Positions 1 through 11,270 of a stretch of DNA of 64,000 bases are shown one piece after another. The number at the start of each line of letters is the position of its first letter. The stretch's first letter is position 1. The translations under genes were made by a program, and so were the position numbers. The DNA lies in the NCBI GenBank assembly GCA_949710005.1, contig OX453276.1, positions 13,302,133 through 13,366,132 of the forward strand, in the 5' to 3' direction. Below the pieces are notes generated by a model. It had not been told where the DNA came from. It saw only the letters and a program-made list of their open reading frames with translations, and made no database searches. Source of the DNA: Ricordea florida. Taxonomy: Eukaryota; Cnidaria; Anthozoa; Corallimorpharia; Ricordeidae.

Positions 1-702
1 AAAGCCAACCGAGCGAGTCTCAAATATAGGAAGTTACCTGTCAACACGCGGTGATTATGGCCACAGAGGTGCCGTTGCTAGGTGAATGCGTTATGCCACC
101 ATCTGATTGGTTTCGCGGGAAAAATAGACACACGAAAATGGTCAATATAGCCGTATTTGGGGGACGATTTTGTGCTTAACCGCTGTAAATAGTTACTGTT
201 GACACAGATAACATGGCTGCCGTCAAAATGGCGAGCAATAATTCGTAGGTGAGGAATTTTCTCAAATGTATGGCTGATTAATGGTCAGAAAAAGAAGACA
301 ACCCAGGATAGGAGACCACATTCGTTAACCTTACTTCTAAACGATATCTCGTCCAGGATTTAAACTTGGCAGGACCAAACTACATGCAGAAAGGAAACGT
401 TTGGCCGCAGTGCGCACTCTAGAATGGAACAGTTCTCCAACAAACGAATCTCACATTTCACTTTGATAAAAATTTGTAATTATGGCCAAAAAAAAGTTGA
501 AATGTAAAAGAAGAATGCGCACTGCGGTGTAAAGTCGCGTTGTGTCGTATACTAATTGTGTCCCAAATCTTATTGTGAAATAATAAATCCCTGTCTAGAT
601 TTGAGAGGGAATTGAAATTTCCGGGGGGGATCACCACACCCTTATCTCCTTCAATTCCACACATTCCATAATAGTTCACCCTTCAGGTCTTTTTTTTTTG
701 GG
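1..702. other. No gene recognised
   Basis: Short reading frames on both strands show no recognisable motif, no convincing splice borders and no repeat structure. I read this as intergenic or decayed repeat sequence. Confidence 0.5.
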
Positions 703-802
703 AACTATAGGAAGTGAAGAATAAGTTGGTGGTAAAATGACCCTGCTAACCTAATACATTTTTTTTTTAATAAACCTTGAAAATTGACCAAATTTGGCCA
801 AT

Positions 803-824
803 TTAGCCTCCAGGAATACCTTAA
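803..824 (-). repeat. Terminus of a TTAA-type DNA element (GGTATTCCTGGAGGCTA end)
   Basis: Read on the minus strand this is TTAA followed by GGTATTCCTGGAGGCTAAAT. The same 17-base core recurs at 45709 and 51174, and a diverged form occurs at 17153. Here it sits exactly where a Tc1-type reading frame stops matching its relative at 2474, so it looks like an insertion into TTAA. The opposite end was not found in the window. TTAA targets are used by piggyBac and Kolobok elements; which family this is cannot be told from the end alone. Confidence 0.55.
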
Positions 825-899
825 AATTGCAACTGGAGGGAGACCTTGCTTGTCAAGGACCTCGATTCGAGTTCTCGTATAATTTGATACTTTCGGCAT
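825..899 (-). pseudogene. Tc1/mariner transposase N-terminal fragment
   Basis: About 25 codons from an ATG match the start of the Tc1-type protein at 2474: both carry the string NYTRTRIE followed by a (L/D)KQGL(P/R)P stretch, the first helix-turn-helix of Tc1/mariner DNA-binding domains. The match ends abruptly at a TTAA sequence where a different element's terminus begins, so the gene was broken by insertion. Nothing of the catalytic domain is left. Confidence 0.7.
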
Positions 900-1279
900 G
901 ATTACAAGTTCACTTTTCTTGTGCTTGAATGCGAATGAACTGGTGAATGAATGTGGAATCTGTTGCCTGTTTCTAAGGCGTTGCTATGGTAGCAATAATA
1001 ACAATTTCGTGCGGGGACTAGCACTACAGTGGGAAACATTGTGTGTTTTTACACAACGTACATATAGTTCTCGGTAGCTTTTCTCGCAAATGTCAACTTT
1101 TCGTTATGAAACTTCAATGTTTTTAACATTTGGGATGAAGTTTATATTTACGTTTTCTTCGTGGACTAACAAGGTAAGTTTTAAAGAACATTTTACGATG
1201 TAATTATGAATTTATATCTGTAAACACGCTTTGTCCGTGTTTCAGGCCTGCACAAGAGAACGATCGAGAGAGAAGATTC

Positions 1280-1525
1280 ACATTTACATCATAGCGAACT
1301 TTGCTCGAAAAGACTCGAATCTTCGCACGAAAGTTCGCGAATTATCGCTTGAAAGTTCGCGGCGAATTACCGCACACAGCGAAAAACTGCCCGAAAGTTC
1401 ACGCATATCGAAACAATAGACGGCGCGAAAATGCGGCGAAATGTCGCGAATTGTCGAAGAGATTTCGTTTCAAGCGAAATTTCCTCGAAAAGCCACGAAA
1501 AGCGCGAATTTCGTCGAAATTCGTT
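1280..1525. repeat. Low-complexity TTCGCGAA-word region
   Basis: The stretch is dense in variants of TTCGCGAA and CGAAA, with many CpG in an otherwise AT-rich, CpG-poor setting. The words are near-palindromic. It resembles in style the ATATCG arrays a few hundred bases downstream but is outside the Tc1/mariner element. Open frames across it are by-products of the composition. Confidence 0.45.
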
Positions 1526-1904
1526 TGCATTACTTTTTTTTTGTAATAGAATTATTTTACAGAGACATCTCCAATCGTTGAAGTCGTTCCTACTCGGTTT
1601 CCCTTCTAAGTCGTTTTGCTAAATTTAGTACGCCAATATATTTCGTTATGTAATCATTCACTCATGTCCTGTATTTCTATCAATAACAAACTCAGTTTCA
1701 AAACTAACTTGGTTGAATTCCTGGTCCTTTTCCCTGCTGTTTCATTTTTCCTTTTCTTGAGCGAGCAGTTGTTGTCTTTGCTGCGATGTTTGTTATTCTC
1801 CCTGCTGTCGTTTCTCTGTACCTGCTTAGAGTCATCCTTTTCGTGTGTTGATTTTCACGGTATTCGAACTTACAGTATCGTCCAAAAGTAATGCAAGCGA
1901 TAAT

Positions 1905-2205
1905 CGACGAATATCGCGAAAATCGCGATATATCGGCGATATTTAACGATAATTTATCTCAAACGATATATTGAGCGATATATCGTAACAGCTATTGTTT
2001 TATTTATCAGCGAGATATCGTTTACACTTTGCGATATATCGTTTCCCTTCAGCGATATATCATTCTCGCTTAGCGATATATCGTTCTTGCTTAGCGATAT
2101 ATCGTTCCCGCTAAGCGATATACCTTACTCGTTTAGCAATATATCGTTCCCGCTAAGCGATGTATCTTACTCGTTCAGCGATATATCGTTCCCGCCAACT
2201 TTTTC
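1905..2205. repeat. Left subterminal ATATCG palindrome array
   Basis: At least eight near-copies of GCGATATATCGTT follow the left terminal repeat. The core GATATATC is a perfect palindrome. A matching array lies inside the right terminal repeat. Such subterminal repeats are often transposase-binding sites; that role is inference here. Confidence 0.75.
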
Positions 2206-2474
2206 TTGATTATGCGACTAGTCATCTCGTCATCTTTTCGCATCTGCCGATCGATGAAATGTTTTGCTTCATGAGATATCTTCGTTGGTCGTCCAGAGCG
2301 TGGTAGATTCGCCACGGAGCCGATGGTTTTAAATTTGTTGATAATACGACCAATGCTAGAAAGACTGACAGCTAAACCTTCGGTTTTTGATAACCTGAAG
2401 ATTTCGGCCGGGCGAAGGCCTTGCTTGTGCAAGAGCTCGATTCGAGTTCTTGTATAATTCGTAACTTTAGCCAT
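2175..2474 (-). pseudogene. Tc1/mariner transposase, DNA-binding domain only
   Basis: From an ATG the frame gives about 99 residues beginning MAKVTNYTRTRIELLHKQGL. Two helix-turn-helix units can be followed, joined by the GRP-type linker seen as SGRPTK, which is the bipartite paired-like DNA-binding domain of Tc1 transposases. The frame then runs into the ATATCG array and stops, so the whole D-D-E catalytic half is missing (full-length proteins are about 340 residues). A second, shorter relative lies at 825-899. It cannot be an active transposase. Confidence 0.85.
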
Positions 2475-2514
2475 AACCTCGAGATTGTTTGAAAGTGAAT
2501 GACAAATATACAAC

Positions 2515-3045
2515 CGTTTGACTCAATTGAGAAGACGCTTAGCCTCGATTAGAAAACCTCGCTAAACTTTGACTCAATTGAGAAGACGCTTCGATTTCAA
2601 AACCTCCCTAAAGTTTGACTCAATTGAGAAGACGCTTCGATTTCAAAACCTCGCTAAAGTTTGACTCAATTGAGAAGACACTTCGATTTCAAAACCTTGC
2701 TAGACTTTGACTCAATTGTGAAGACGCTTTAGCTTCAATTAGAAAACCTCGCTAAAGTTTGACTCAATTGAGAAGATGCTTAGCTTCGGTTAGAAAACAT
2801 CGCTAAACTTTGACTCAATCGAGAAGATGCTTCGATTTCAAAACCTCCCTAAAGTTTGACTCAATTGAGAAGACGCATCGATTTCAAAACCTCGCTAAAC
2901 TTTGACTCAATTGAGAAGACGCTTCGATTTCAAAACCTCGCTAAACTTTGACTCAATTGAGAAGACGCTTCGATTTCAAAACCTCGCTAAACTTTGACTC
3001 AATTAAGAAGACGCTTCGATTTCAGTTAGAAAACCTCGCTCATTC
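2515..3045. repeat. Minisatellite, about 46 bp unit, 11 copies
   Basis: The phrase TTTGACTCAATTGAGAAGAC recurs every 43-53 bases about eleven times, each followed by a variant of GCTTCGATTTCAAAACCTCG. Some units carry a 5-base longer form. The array starts directly upstream of the transposase start and lies wholly inside the Tc1/mariner element. Confidence 0.85.
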
Positions 3046-3548
3046 TCGCTCATTCTGTGATGACGCTGGGTCGAATAATGTTACGTAGAAGCAGATAACT
3101 GGGCTCTGTTGTTTATACTTGTCGTCAAAATCAATGTATGAAAGTTGTCTTTTATTTGGTATTGTAATGTTCTATCACTATATTTTAAAATATTAATCCT
3201 CATGATACGTTAGCGAAACGACCCTAAAGTCGTTAGCGAAACAACTTTAGACGTAGGCGAATCAACCTAACTCGTTAGCGAAATGGTCGTTAGCGAAACG
3301 ACTCGTAGGCGAAACAACCGGTTACCGCGAGATCAATTTCCGCCGCTCCCTCGACTCCAACAACAAAACCAAAATTGCGATGCTTCTGGGTTGTGGAACC
3401 ATCTTTAAAGTCCATCGTAGCTTCAAGGGAAGATTTGCACTTCGTCGAATCAGTTATTGCTCGACTGTGGCCGTGTTTCATGTACATAAACTTCAACACT
3501 AATTCATCGCACACAATCGCTTCGCTACGATAATTCGTTGCAGGGAAC

Positions 3549-3821
3549 TTGCCTTCACTACGATATATCGTTAAAGTGAACTTCGCTTCAACGATATATC
3601 GCTATGATATATCGTTTCCCTTTACGAGATATCGTTGCAGCGATTTCCCGCTAGAACGATATTACAGCGATATATCGCAAAAATCGCTCCGATTTATCAC
3701 TGATTTATCGTTTCGACACTCGCCAATTCCTGCGATATTTCGCAGATTTATCGGCGAGAAATTGCGAGAACAAAGCGCGATATTCGGCGATTATCGCTTG
3801 CATTACTTTTGGACGATACTG
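3549..3821. repeat. Right subterminal ATATCG palindrome array
   Basis: Several CGATATATCG and CGATATTTCG words lead into the right terminal inverted repeat. They mirror the array at 1905-2205, so the element is roughly symmetrical outside its centre. Confidence 0.65.
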
Positions 3822-4029
3822 TACTCGGCGACGATGTCGTGCTGCTCTTTCTTGAATATCTCGGATATCTCCTTGCTGGGATGTACTTCGAGGACGAATG
3901 AAATCGGTTTCCACAAAATTTACATTACTTTCAAAAAAGCATCACCGAATTCCCAATGGCGGAAATTCAGCAGTTCTCAAGTGCGCTGCTATTGCCAGGT
4001 AACCACGCCTGCGAACGGACACCTTTAAA

Positions 4030-4033
4030 ATAT

Positions 4034-4098
<65 letters not shown>

Positions 4099-4115
4099 TT
4101 ATATATACATATATA
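4030..4115. repeat. (TA)n microsatellite
   Basis: About 30 uninterrupted TA dinucleotides followed by imperfect TA-rich sequence. Confidence 0.95.
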
Positions 4116-5301
4116 AAAACTCTCAGCTTGATTTACTCGGGCTTGCGAGCCACGTGGTCTGACCGGAACCAACACGATTAGTAATCTTGCTACGCTCGGC
4201 CTTCGGCCTCGCTTCACGAGGAACAAAACAGTACGATCTGGAAGAACATTCATGCAAACCTGCCAAGTGGCCTAATTTTGGGAATTTTATGCTCACTTTG
4301 GACTGTTATTAAGAAAATGTATGGCGGAGTGCAAGGATTTATGCGTCCAACAGAAATCGCTTCAGGAACTATTTAAACACACGTAAAAGGACAGAGCATT
4401 GTTGTATGCTTTGTTCTATAAAAGCCTCCGACACCTGTAAACGAGGTGGACCAAGGTGGCCCTGTATTCTGTAGTTGCTCCCAATTACTCGCCTTATGTT
4501 CCAAACTGTATCTCAAAAGACAGGATAAGAAAATCAAACATCCAAAACCTGGAGAGAAACGATTCTTCGCTGGTGAAGGAGAAAATCGTACATCAAAAAC
4601 AAATTAGGCCACAGATTCTTCGGACTCGACCAAGCTAATTATCAGGTTTTTAAAAACATGGGACGGATGGACAATCTGTCAACGGAGAATTATCTTTTTC
4701 CCCATTCACATTAGCGTTTCATAGCTACATTCATTCTGTAATTGTCTACTGTCATGATGCCGATATCGATATTTTTAACATTTGCCCTACCCCACCCCTG
4801 CTAAACAGTAAGTTGATCACTATTCAATGTCCACCCATGATCCAAACATCCTCCCTCGTCTTCACCTACATAGGGTGGACATCAGCATGTCCTCCCAAAA
4901 ATAAAAGTGCCAAATAGACTGGAGTGTAAACAAAGCACTTACACTTACACTGTACCCTCCTTCTGTTTCGAGCCCCATGCGCGGAGGATGGCATTTCAGA
5001 CTGTCCTTTCCTCCAGGTAGTTGGAATTGAGTCTGAACTAAGTGTTCTGCGCTAAACAAAATAGCAAGAAACCAAAATCTAGCTTGGAGACACTTGGCCT
5101 GCTCCAAGTACCAGGCAAAAGCTTTATTAAAGAAGGCTGACAGCATCGTTACTTATTTCCAAACTTAATGAGTTGTGTCAGGGAGGCCAGGAAAAACCCA
5201 CACAACCTCCGTGAGGAACGGGAAACTTGGGTGGAGACCAAGACACACACTCGGGCCCTCCATTGGCCGAAAATTACAAACTTAGATGCCCATGCTCTTT
5301 G
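4116..5301. other. Intergenic; dispersed repeat segment at about 4410-4490
   Basis: No gene recognised. The segment around 4420-4490 (AAAGCCTCCGACACCTGTAA followed by ACGAGGTGGAC and later GTATTCTG.AGTTGCTCC) has a close relative at about 47640-47700, so it is part of a dispersed repeat. Confidence 0.5.
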
Positions 5302-5622
5302 TTACCTCGAGCATCTCAGCCTGAGAACGCTTGGTATAGCGCCTCTACATGGATTTTTCCATCCAGCGTGTCTGTCTTTTAACTCAGGATCACTGAGCTT
5401 ATAGCCCACGTTCGTGGCGCCCTCTGACTTGAGGCTGTGCAAACAATAATCATCCACGTTCTCCACGAAAGGAGACACGTACTTTCTAAACTCCTCTCGA
5501 ATAGTCGTGTAACTGATACCGAGCGACTTGTGAAAATGCGCCCCTTTCTTGGTATGTATTTTTGCTAAAGCGCGAATTTCAATGCTTCTTTTTACTGACA
5601 AGTCATTATTTGAAGGAAACAA
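5302..5622 (-). pseudogene. Tyrosine recombinase catalytic-domain fragment
   Basis: The C-terminal half of the frame matches the pattern of tyrosine recombinases of the DIRS/Ngaro/Crypton or domesticated type. LHSLKSEGAT corresponds to the HxxR box (usually HSLRxGGAT), with the arginine replaced by lysine, and DRHAGWKNP corresponds to the second His box (usually RHGRW). The catalytic tyrosine that should follow 25-35 residues later is not in the frame. The upstream arm-binding and core-binding parts are missing. I read it as a dead fragment; the parent element type cannot be decided. Confidence 0.6.
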
Positions 5623-5639
5623 AGGTAGAACAATATTGT

Positions 5640-6802
5640 ACTAAATTGAACCTGATGAACTTAGAATGATGGTTCATTTGTTTAACTGTCACCTCATAAT
5701 AATCACCAGTTTATAGACTAAGCAAGGAAATATAGATGACAACTATCCATTCAAGGCAATGTGCAACAATTTTCTTTTAATGACCTTTTTCACCTACTTT
5801 CTAGTTGCCACCTTTGCTGAGGGGTGTATGAAAGGAAATGAACGCTCCACAAGAATTTACACAAATTCTATTTATTCAATTAAGACGCCTTAATTTTTGT
5901 CAGCGCTAATCAGCTCACGAAATCCTTTTTTTTTCTTTTTGGGGAAGGAAGGGCCCGTTAAATTGCGATATATAAGTTTCCGAAATTCTGTATTCTGTCC
6001 TAACACAAATACATAGACTAGATAACCGCATCCGCATTCTGCACACCACTGATCTGCAATACTCCATTTCATTCAATTGCAATCAAAAGACAGTTTTCTA
6101 GACTACATACTAAATATCGATAGAGACGTCAATAGTTGCGTTACTTTTCTTTATTTCAAAAATTTGTTAGGGCACTGTAGAGAATCCTGCAATCTGATTG
6201 GTTCTTAGCGCGGGCAAGATTTTCAACATCTGCCCATGGGCAACGGTAATGCTTCCGTCAGTTTGATCAGGGGCTTGATTTGGCGGCGAGACAAACAAGC
6301 CCTCAAAACTTTTGCTCTCCAAAATCGAGGTAGTTATTCAGCAACCTTTGTAAATGCAAAAGAGAAAATCAGCAGTGGAATTAAAGGCGTTGAAGTTCTC
6401 CAAAAGGCAAGTATTTATTCTTTTTATTGACGAAATTAAATTCTACAAGTTTGTTGATTCGTGTTGATTTTCACGCCATTTAATACAGTTAACTGCAAGT
6501 CACCGGCTTATATATTTGATTTATCCAAGCAAAAGCTAAATAAGTAACGAAATTAAAGGATTTGAAGTTCTCGAAAAGACGAATATTCATTGTTTCTATT
6601 GAGAAAGTCAAGTTATGGCTTTATGGCCGTAGTTTGTCGATCGTTGTTTGTGCATTTAATATTCTCTCTGACAATTTTTCACGCCATTGCGTTGAACTGC
6701 AAGTCGCTAATTTACAGACGCAATCTATTCTTTCACACACCTTGACTATCTGCTACTATCTACTATCTGCTTATCACTATTCAAGAAAATGAGACTCTTT
6801 GA
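5640..6802. other. Intergenic with an imperfect ~170 bp direct duplication
   Basis: No gene recognised. About 6378-6510 and 6549-6705 are diverged direct copies (shared phrases AATTAAAGG.GTTGAAGTTCT, TTTTCACGCCATT and AACTGCAAGTC). The short frame at 6236 includes part of the first copy. Confidence 0.45.
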
Positions 6803-6806
6803 TTAA

Positions 6807-8350
6807 CCCTTTCACTACTATAGGCTAATGACCCCCAACCCCCCATCTTCCTGAACAATTATCAAGGATCAAAGATGGCTGTGATACTCAATCAAAACAT
6901 GCATACTCAGTAGGTTTCAGAGCCTTCTTTCACACAATAACTACACAATCATGAAGCCAAGGAGTCAATTTATTTGTCTGAAGAATTAATAAAGACAACT
7001 CTCCCTAGATTCACAAGATATCTAAGATAAAATTGGAAGTAATTAAAAAAGTTCAAATTTGCCGCCATTTCCAGCGCCTATTGTCAAACGTTGAATGATA
7101 ATTTATTTGTAAAACCACCACAATATAGCTTACTTTTTTACAGAAAAACAAGAGAAATTGTCAGAATATATGAAAAACATAATAGAACGGCTCATCCCGC
7201 CAGATTTGTGTTCATAAATAAGAAAGTTTTGTGACCTTGAGTGGAGTCACTGTGACAGCCGGTCCGGTCCGGTCCGGTCCGTATCTCGTTTCCACTTTGT
7301 AGCCCTTGGGTGTTCTTCGCCCACTCTCTATGCATTGAACACATTTTCTTTTTCTGCCCTCTACACGAACTGAAACATGCTGATCTTGAGGGACAGCATG
7401 GTTTCGTGGAACCTCGTTCAACCTACGCTTTCGTTTTCGTTGCGAAAAACCATCGATCAGTTGTTGTGCGAGGTCAAGCTTGAAATATACCAATTCGCGC
7501 TTCGATCCAACGTGTTCTGATTCAAGAACAAAAGCATTACAAACAGATACATCAAAAAGAAACCAAAATACGTATTTCTTCAGCTTTTGCTTCGATAGGT
7601 ACTGGAATCTTTAAACCATGAGAGACAGAAAAAGGCTCGATGTCGAAAGCGTGCAGGTCTCTTGACCATTCGGGTTCACACTAGCGGTCAACTCGTCACT
7701 TTCGCTTTCACTGTCTTCAGACTCACTTTCACCGCTTTCCTCCTCGGAAAATTCTTCCACTTCGATGTCAGATAAGTCAGCATCAACATTCACATCGCTA
7801 AAACTTAAATTACTATCACTATCATCATCAGAACCAAAAAGCGCATCGTATTCTTCTTGTGTTACTTCAATTTGAGCGTAGCGTCGGGCAGCCATACTGA
7901 TAAACAAACGCAAAATACAAGTCTAGAGCACGTTCAAAACGACTGAATATCTACATGTTATAACTAGATAACTAAACCTCTTTTATAAGCAAATAGACAA
8001 AAGAAGGAAATGCTCACCCTTCTGGATTTAGGTGTGTTTTCTTGCGTTAGAAAAATCCTGTATACAAATCCGTTGGTGCGTAGGTTCACGCACGTACGTC
8101 TTCATAGCGAAGACAAAATTCGGACCTTCGCTACTCGACCCAGGCAATAGTTTTGTATGCGCAGTTGGTGTGATTTGATTGGTTTATACCTGCCCTTAAC
8201 AATCGAACAATAAATAATGACAAAGAACGCCTTACCAGGGGAATACAGTGCACTTTTTTTGTACCCTTTTCTGTTGGCCGCTTTTGGCCGCTCTAGGAAA
8301 AATTGGCCATTTCCGGTTGGCCGCTTTTGGCCGCTTTAGTAGTGAAAGGG
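6807..8350 (-). mobile_element. piggyBac element, internally deleted, TTAA target duplication
   Basis: The ends are inverted: CCCTTTCACTACTA on the left and TAGTAGTGAAAGGG on the right, each directly flanked by TTAA (6803-6806 and 8351-8354). CCC ends with TTAA duplication are the hallmark of piggyBac. Inside, on the minus strand, lie the two ends of a piggyBac transposase with the centre deleted. Near the right end the word TTGGCCGC is repeated several times. The element is non-autonomous. Confidence 0.9.
7212..7895 (-). pseudogene. piggyBac (PGBD4-type) transposase, catalytic core deleted
   Basis: The frame from ATG 7895 gives the acidic N-terminus typical of these proteins, with long Asp/Ser/Glu runs, to about 7632. 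After a stop near 7611 a second frame continues with the family's C-terminal part: a KKYVFWFLFDVSVCNAF stretch, a DLAQQLIDGF helix and the start of the cysteine-rich finger (CVQCIESGRRT, VETRYG). Everything between, including the catalytic aspartates, is missing. The finger itself is cut short by a GGTCC pentamer expansion (about 7260-7281). A diverged relative with a better preserved N-terminal half lies at 55547. Confidence 0.8.
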
Positions 8351-8354
8351 TTAA

Positions 8355-9006
8355 AAAAAGAAAACAGTCAAATGAATTCTCGCAATATTGTGCCGTGTGC
8401 AGGCGGCGACAAAACTACATATTTCAGTGTCATTCAGTTTCACTTTCGAAAACTTTTAATCAAAACAAAATGCCGAGGGGATTGAGCTCAGAGGTTCAGA
8501 TTGTTCACTCGTTAACTAAAAATGTAAATAGCTATTTCAGGTGCTCTTCTTTTTTTTATGACATTTTTCCAGAGTACTGTTCTTGTAGTGAATTTATTTT
8601 GTTTCGTGCGGTAATAAAAAGATCATTCTTCACTCTTGCCGTAGCTTTGCGATTGACTCAACATTGGATGCGCACGTAGAAAACCAATGCATTTTGTATT
8701 ACAATCTTTGTAGGCTTTTTTTTTAACCAAAAATATTAAAGAAGGGAAGAATAAAATAAGTAATTGCCGGCTTTTTGCGGCCTCGGGCAGAATGTTCAAG
8801 ACGTTCCAGCCGGCAAATAACATATATTTCTCGTACTGATTTCCTTTATTAGCAAGTCATTTTCCCTCCAAATCACGTGAATTCAAGTCGCCGTATTTAG
8901 AAAGGCCCGAAGTTTCAGGTGGGAGCGTTAATTTCCTAGTTTTCACCACTCTACTCGTACAACACACACATCCAGTACATCTGCTGGGTGCCAAAAAATG
9001 ACATAC
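8355..9006. other. Spacer between piggyBac element and CACTA transposase
   Basis: No gene recognised. It probably includes the unresolved 3' end of the minus-strand Tnp2 gene, because the last recognised exon ends at a GT donor at 9006, so at least one more exon may be present. Confidence 0.35.
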
Positions 9007-9363
9007 CTTGTATGTTTCTAATATGCAGGCCTCAGGATAGCGTTTGTCATGGATCCGTGACACAAGGAAGTGTTGGTACCTTTCAATTGCGAACATTGCA
9101 ATGCTGTCGATGTCACCGAATCTTTCCAGGCTTGCCGGCAGATGCTGAAACAGGTGTAGCAACACAACTTGCAATGACACTGGAAACGTCATTTCAAGAA
9201 AACAGAGCGCTTCCTGGATGCTTCTTAGCTGGCCTTCTCTTTCTGCACTTGTAACGGGCAGTTGTAAGGCAGCAACCGCGTCAACAAAGCGGAAAAGGGC
9301 GCCACGCTGTTCCTCTTTAAGCATGCCATGAAGGCAGAACTTAAGAATCCCGCTGTTGAATGC
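9007..9363 (-). pseudogene. Tnp2 exon, DUF4218 domain
   Basis: The exon holds 119 codons between a TAATAG acceptor and a GTATGT donor, in phase with the exon before it. The segment FLEMTFPVSLQVVLLHLFQH followed by FAIERYQHFLVSRIHD and RYPEACILETYK matches the DUF4218 pattern (LE..FPP.F.D...HL.VHL; ..ER.....K..V.N...PEG.I.E.Y) found behind Tnp2 in CACTA transposons. Confidence 0.8.
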
Positions 9364-10415
9364 CTATTAGAAAAAACACAAATTGCATTGACAAATCAAG
9401 AAAAATTCGTTGCTGCGGAAACGACTGTAGACTGACTCCAAAGCGAGTATAAATAGGGCAGATGGGAGCCCCATTAGTCGTGGAGGAAAAAAAAGCCGTT
9501 TATTTAAATTTCTACAATTAAAAAGAGGGCATTGGTTAAGGTCGCGGGGGGCAAGTTCCGCACATTGCCATGCATTTATGAAAAGTGTATGCACAAGGTA
9601 CAACGACTGATGCCGAAAATGTGCGAAATAGCTATGAGCAAACACTTAGGCGCTTCCCCATTATTAGTCGGGCAACCGACTATAGGTTTACCCTCGAGTT
9701 TCATCGCAAATCGCAGTCACGTGCAATGGGGAATACCGCAGACACATAATACGGGCGCAAACTTCTTTCTACGATGTCGAAGTCGATGGCGAATTTGTTG
9801 AAAACAAATGGTGTCATCTTTTCTACGCTCTAACATACAGACCCACAAACTGTTCGCGGTAGACCCACTCTAAAAGATGGCGTGTGTAATGAGCGTATAT
9901 TTCGAAACGGGTCGTTCCGCGAACTGAAAATAGCAAAAGAATCAAATGATTTAGCGAATGTCTCACTAGAATCAAACCAGAAATCAAACGAGTTACCAGT
10001 GAACAGAAAACGTGGACAGAGTGACAGAAGAGCATTTGCTGATAAAGACAAGGTGCCTCGCGATGAAACTCGAGGAAACGACAACAAAGATGCCACGTTA
10101 GAAACCAGGACATTGGTACCCTTGGCATTTCTTTTTTGGACCACTCCGCACCATAAGTGGTCCACGCTCATAACTGCACGTCTATCTGTTGCCCGACTTA
10201 CGATCTTAGATCGTCTTGTTTCTGTATTGAAAATTGCATTGAAAGAATTCTGCATTTGAAAAAAAGGTTTTGGTCAAGAAGCCTTCGGAAGCGTAAAAAC
10301 AAGCAATGTGCGAGTATTCAGTGTGGATAGCATATTGTGGGAATTGGCACAGAAAGGAAGTAATCTGGGCGTATTATAGACTGTCACATGTCAAAAACGA
10401 AACGCGTCTTGTTAC
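9364..10415. other. Intron of the Tnp2 gene
   Basis: The reading frames here (the longest on plus at 9882-10259) have no recognised motif and appear incidental. Another repeat could be nested here, but I see no terminal structures. Confidence 0.4.
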
Positions 10416-10777
10416 CTGAAACCAATCGTAGGAGTTTAGGTGACTTTGACTTTGAAACATGTAAACATTTGCTCTAAAGTCGAACCCAATTGGAGCCAAC
10501 ACTTGTGATCGTTGGCGATCTGCAACTTTCATCTCGTCCTGCGTGAGGGACCACGGTGCCCTTGGTAAGGGGACGTCAGGATCGTCATCCAACTGGCAAG
10601 CGTCATGGAAGCGACCCAAAGATTGTTCTTGCAGTCTTACTCTCCTACCATCCATTGGCGAAACACAAGTAAGGGTTTTTACAATTATTAAACCAATCCT
10701 TGCAATCATGTGCATTGGTTCAGGAACTACGTCAGCTATTGCATCGAAATATGGGAGCCTGTCAAACGCTGGAATAC
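10416..10777 (-). pseudogene. Tnp2 exon with the PMH motif
   Basis: The acceptor TTTTCAG precedes GIPAFDRLPYFDAIADVV and PEPMHMIARIGL. This is the region where Tnp2 proteins carry D-x-M-H; here the residue before Pro-Met-His is Glu. The exon goes on to LPRAPWSLTQDEMKVADRQR and SQVLAPIGFDFRAN, a block that precedes DUF4218 in this family, and ends at a GTAAC donor in phase with the next exon. Confidence 0.7.
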
Positions 10778-11270
10778 CTGAAAAAAATCAGATTGCACAA
10801 AAAAGCATGGGTGTGGATCGGTCATTGTCTTTCTCTGTCGGTTGTTGAGCTTCGTGGTACCTGTTATCTACTACCACCCTCCCGTCTCCCGCAGGTAGGT
10901 TTACGTTAGTGTGTGGAGGACAGCATGGTTAGGCCAATAGTACAGCAACATCGCATTTTGTCCCCGAGCAGTTAGTCGAACAATTTTTTTTCAATTTCTT
11001 TTGTCTTTTTATTCCATGCCAAAAAGTTTTTTCAGTACCCCCCCCCCCCCCCATCTAGAAAGAAATATCGGTCCCAAACTCTGATTATTTACTGTGATGT
11101 AAATAATAAGTAGGCAGTACTTGTTCTTGTATGCCGTAAATTACATACAATATGTTTTGTCTGAAAAAATGAAATATTACCGTTGTCATTGTTATGTTAG
11201 CGTTATCATTTGCATTATAGTAATGTAGTCGTCGTCAAGATAGTCTCCATCATAACTATCACATGCACCT

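Larger units (their letters stand above)
1873..3821. mobile_element. Non-autonomous Tc1/mariner element with TA target duplication
   Basis: The two ends are inverted copies over about 33 bases, starting CAGTATCGTCCAAAAGTAAT, and each is flanked by TA (1871-1872 and 3822-3823), the target duplication of Tc1/mariner. Inside are the HTH part of a Tc1-type transposase on the minus strand (2175-2474), arrays of GCGATATATCG words next to both ends, a 46 bp-type minisatellite and a cluster of CGTTAGCGAAACGAC words (about 3205-3315). The catalytic domain is absent, so the element could only move with transposase from elsewhere. Confidence 0.85.

Noticed and set aside
1231-1546. Overlapping basic frames (Arg/Lys-rich)
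   Set aside because: Produced by TTCGCGAA and CGAAA low-complexity words.
3549-4028. Plus-strand frame across the end of the Tc1/mariner element
   Set aside because: It reads through ATATCG words and the terminal repeat into flanking DNA; no gene-like content.
9830-10259. Overlapping frames on both strands within the Tnp2 intron
   Set aside because: No motif, no splice support and located between two confirmed exons of the opposite reading.
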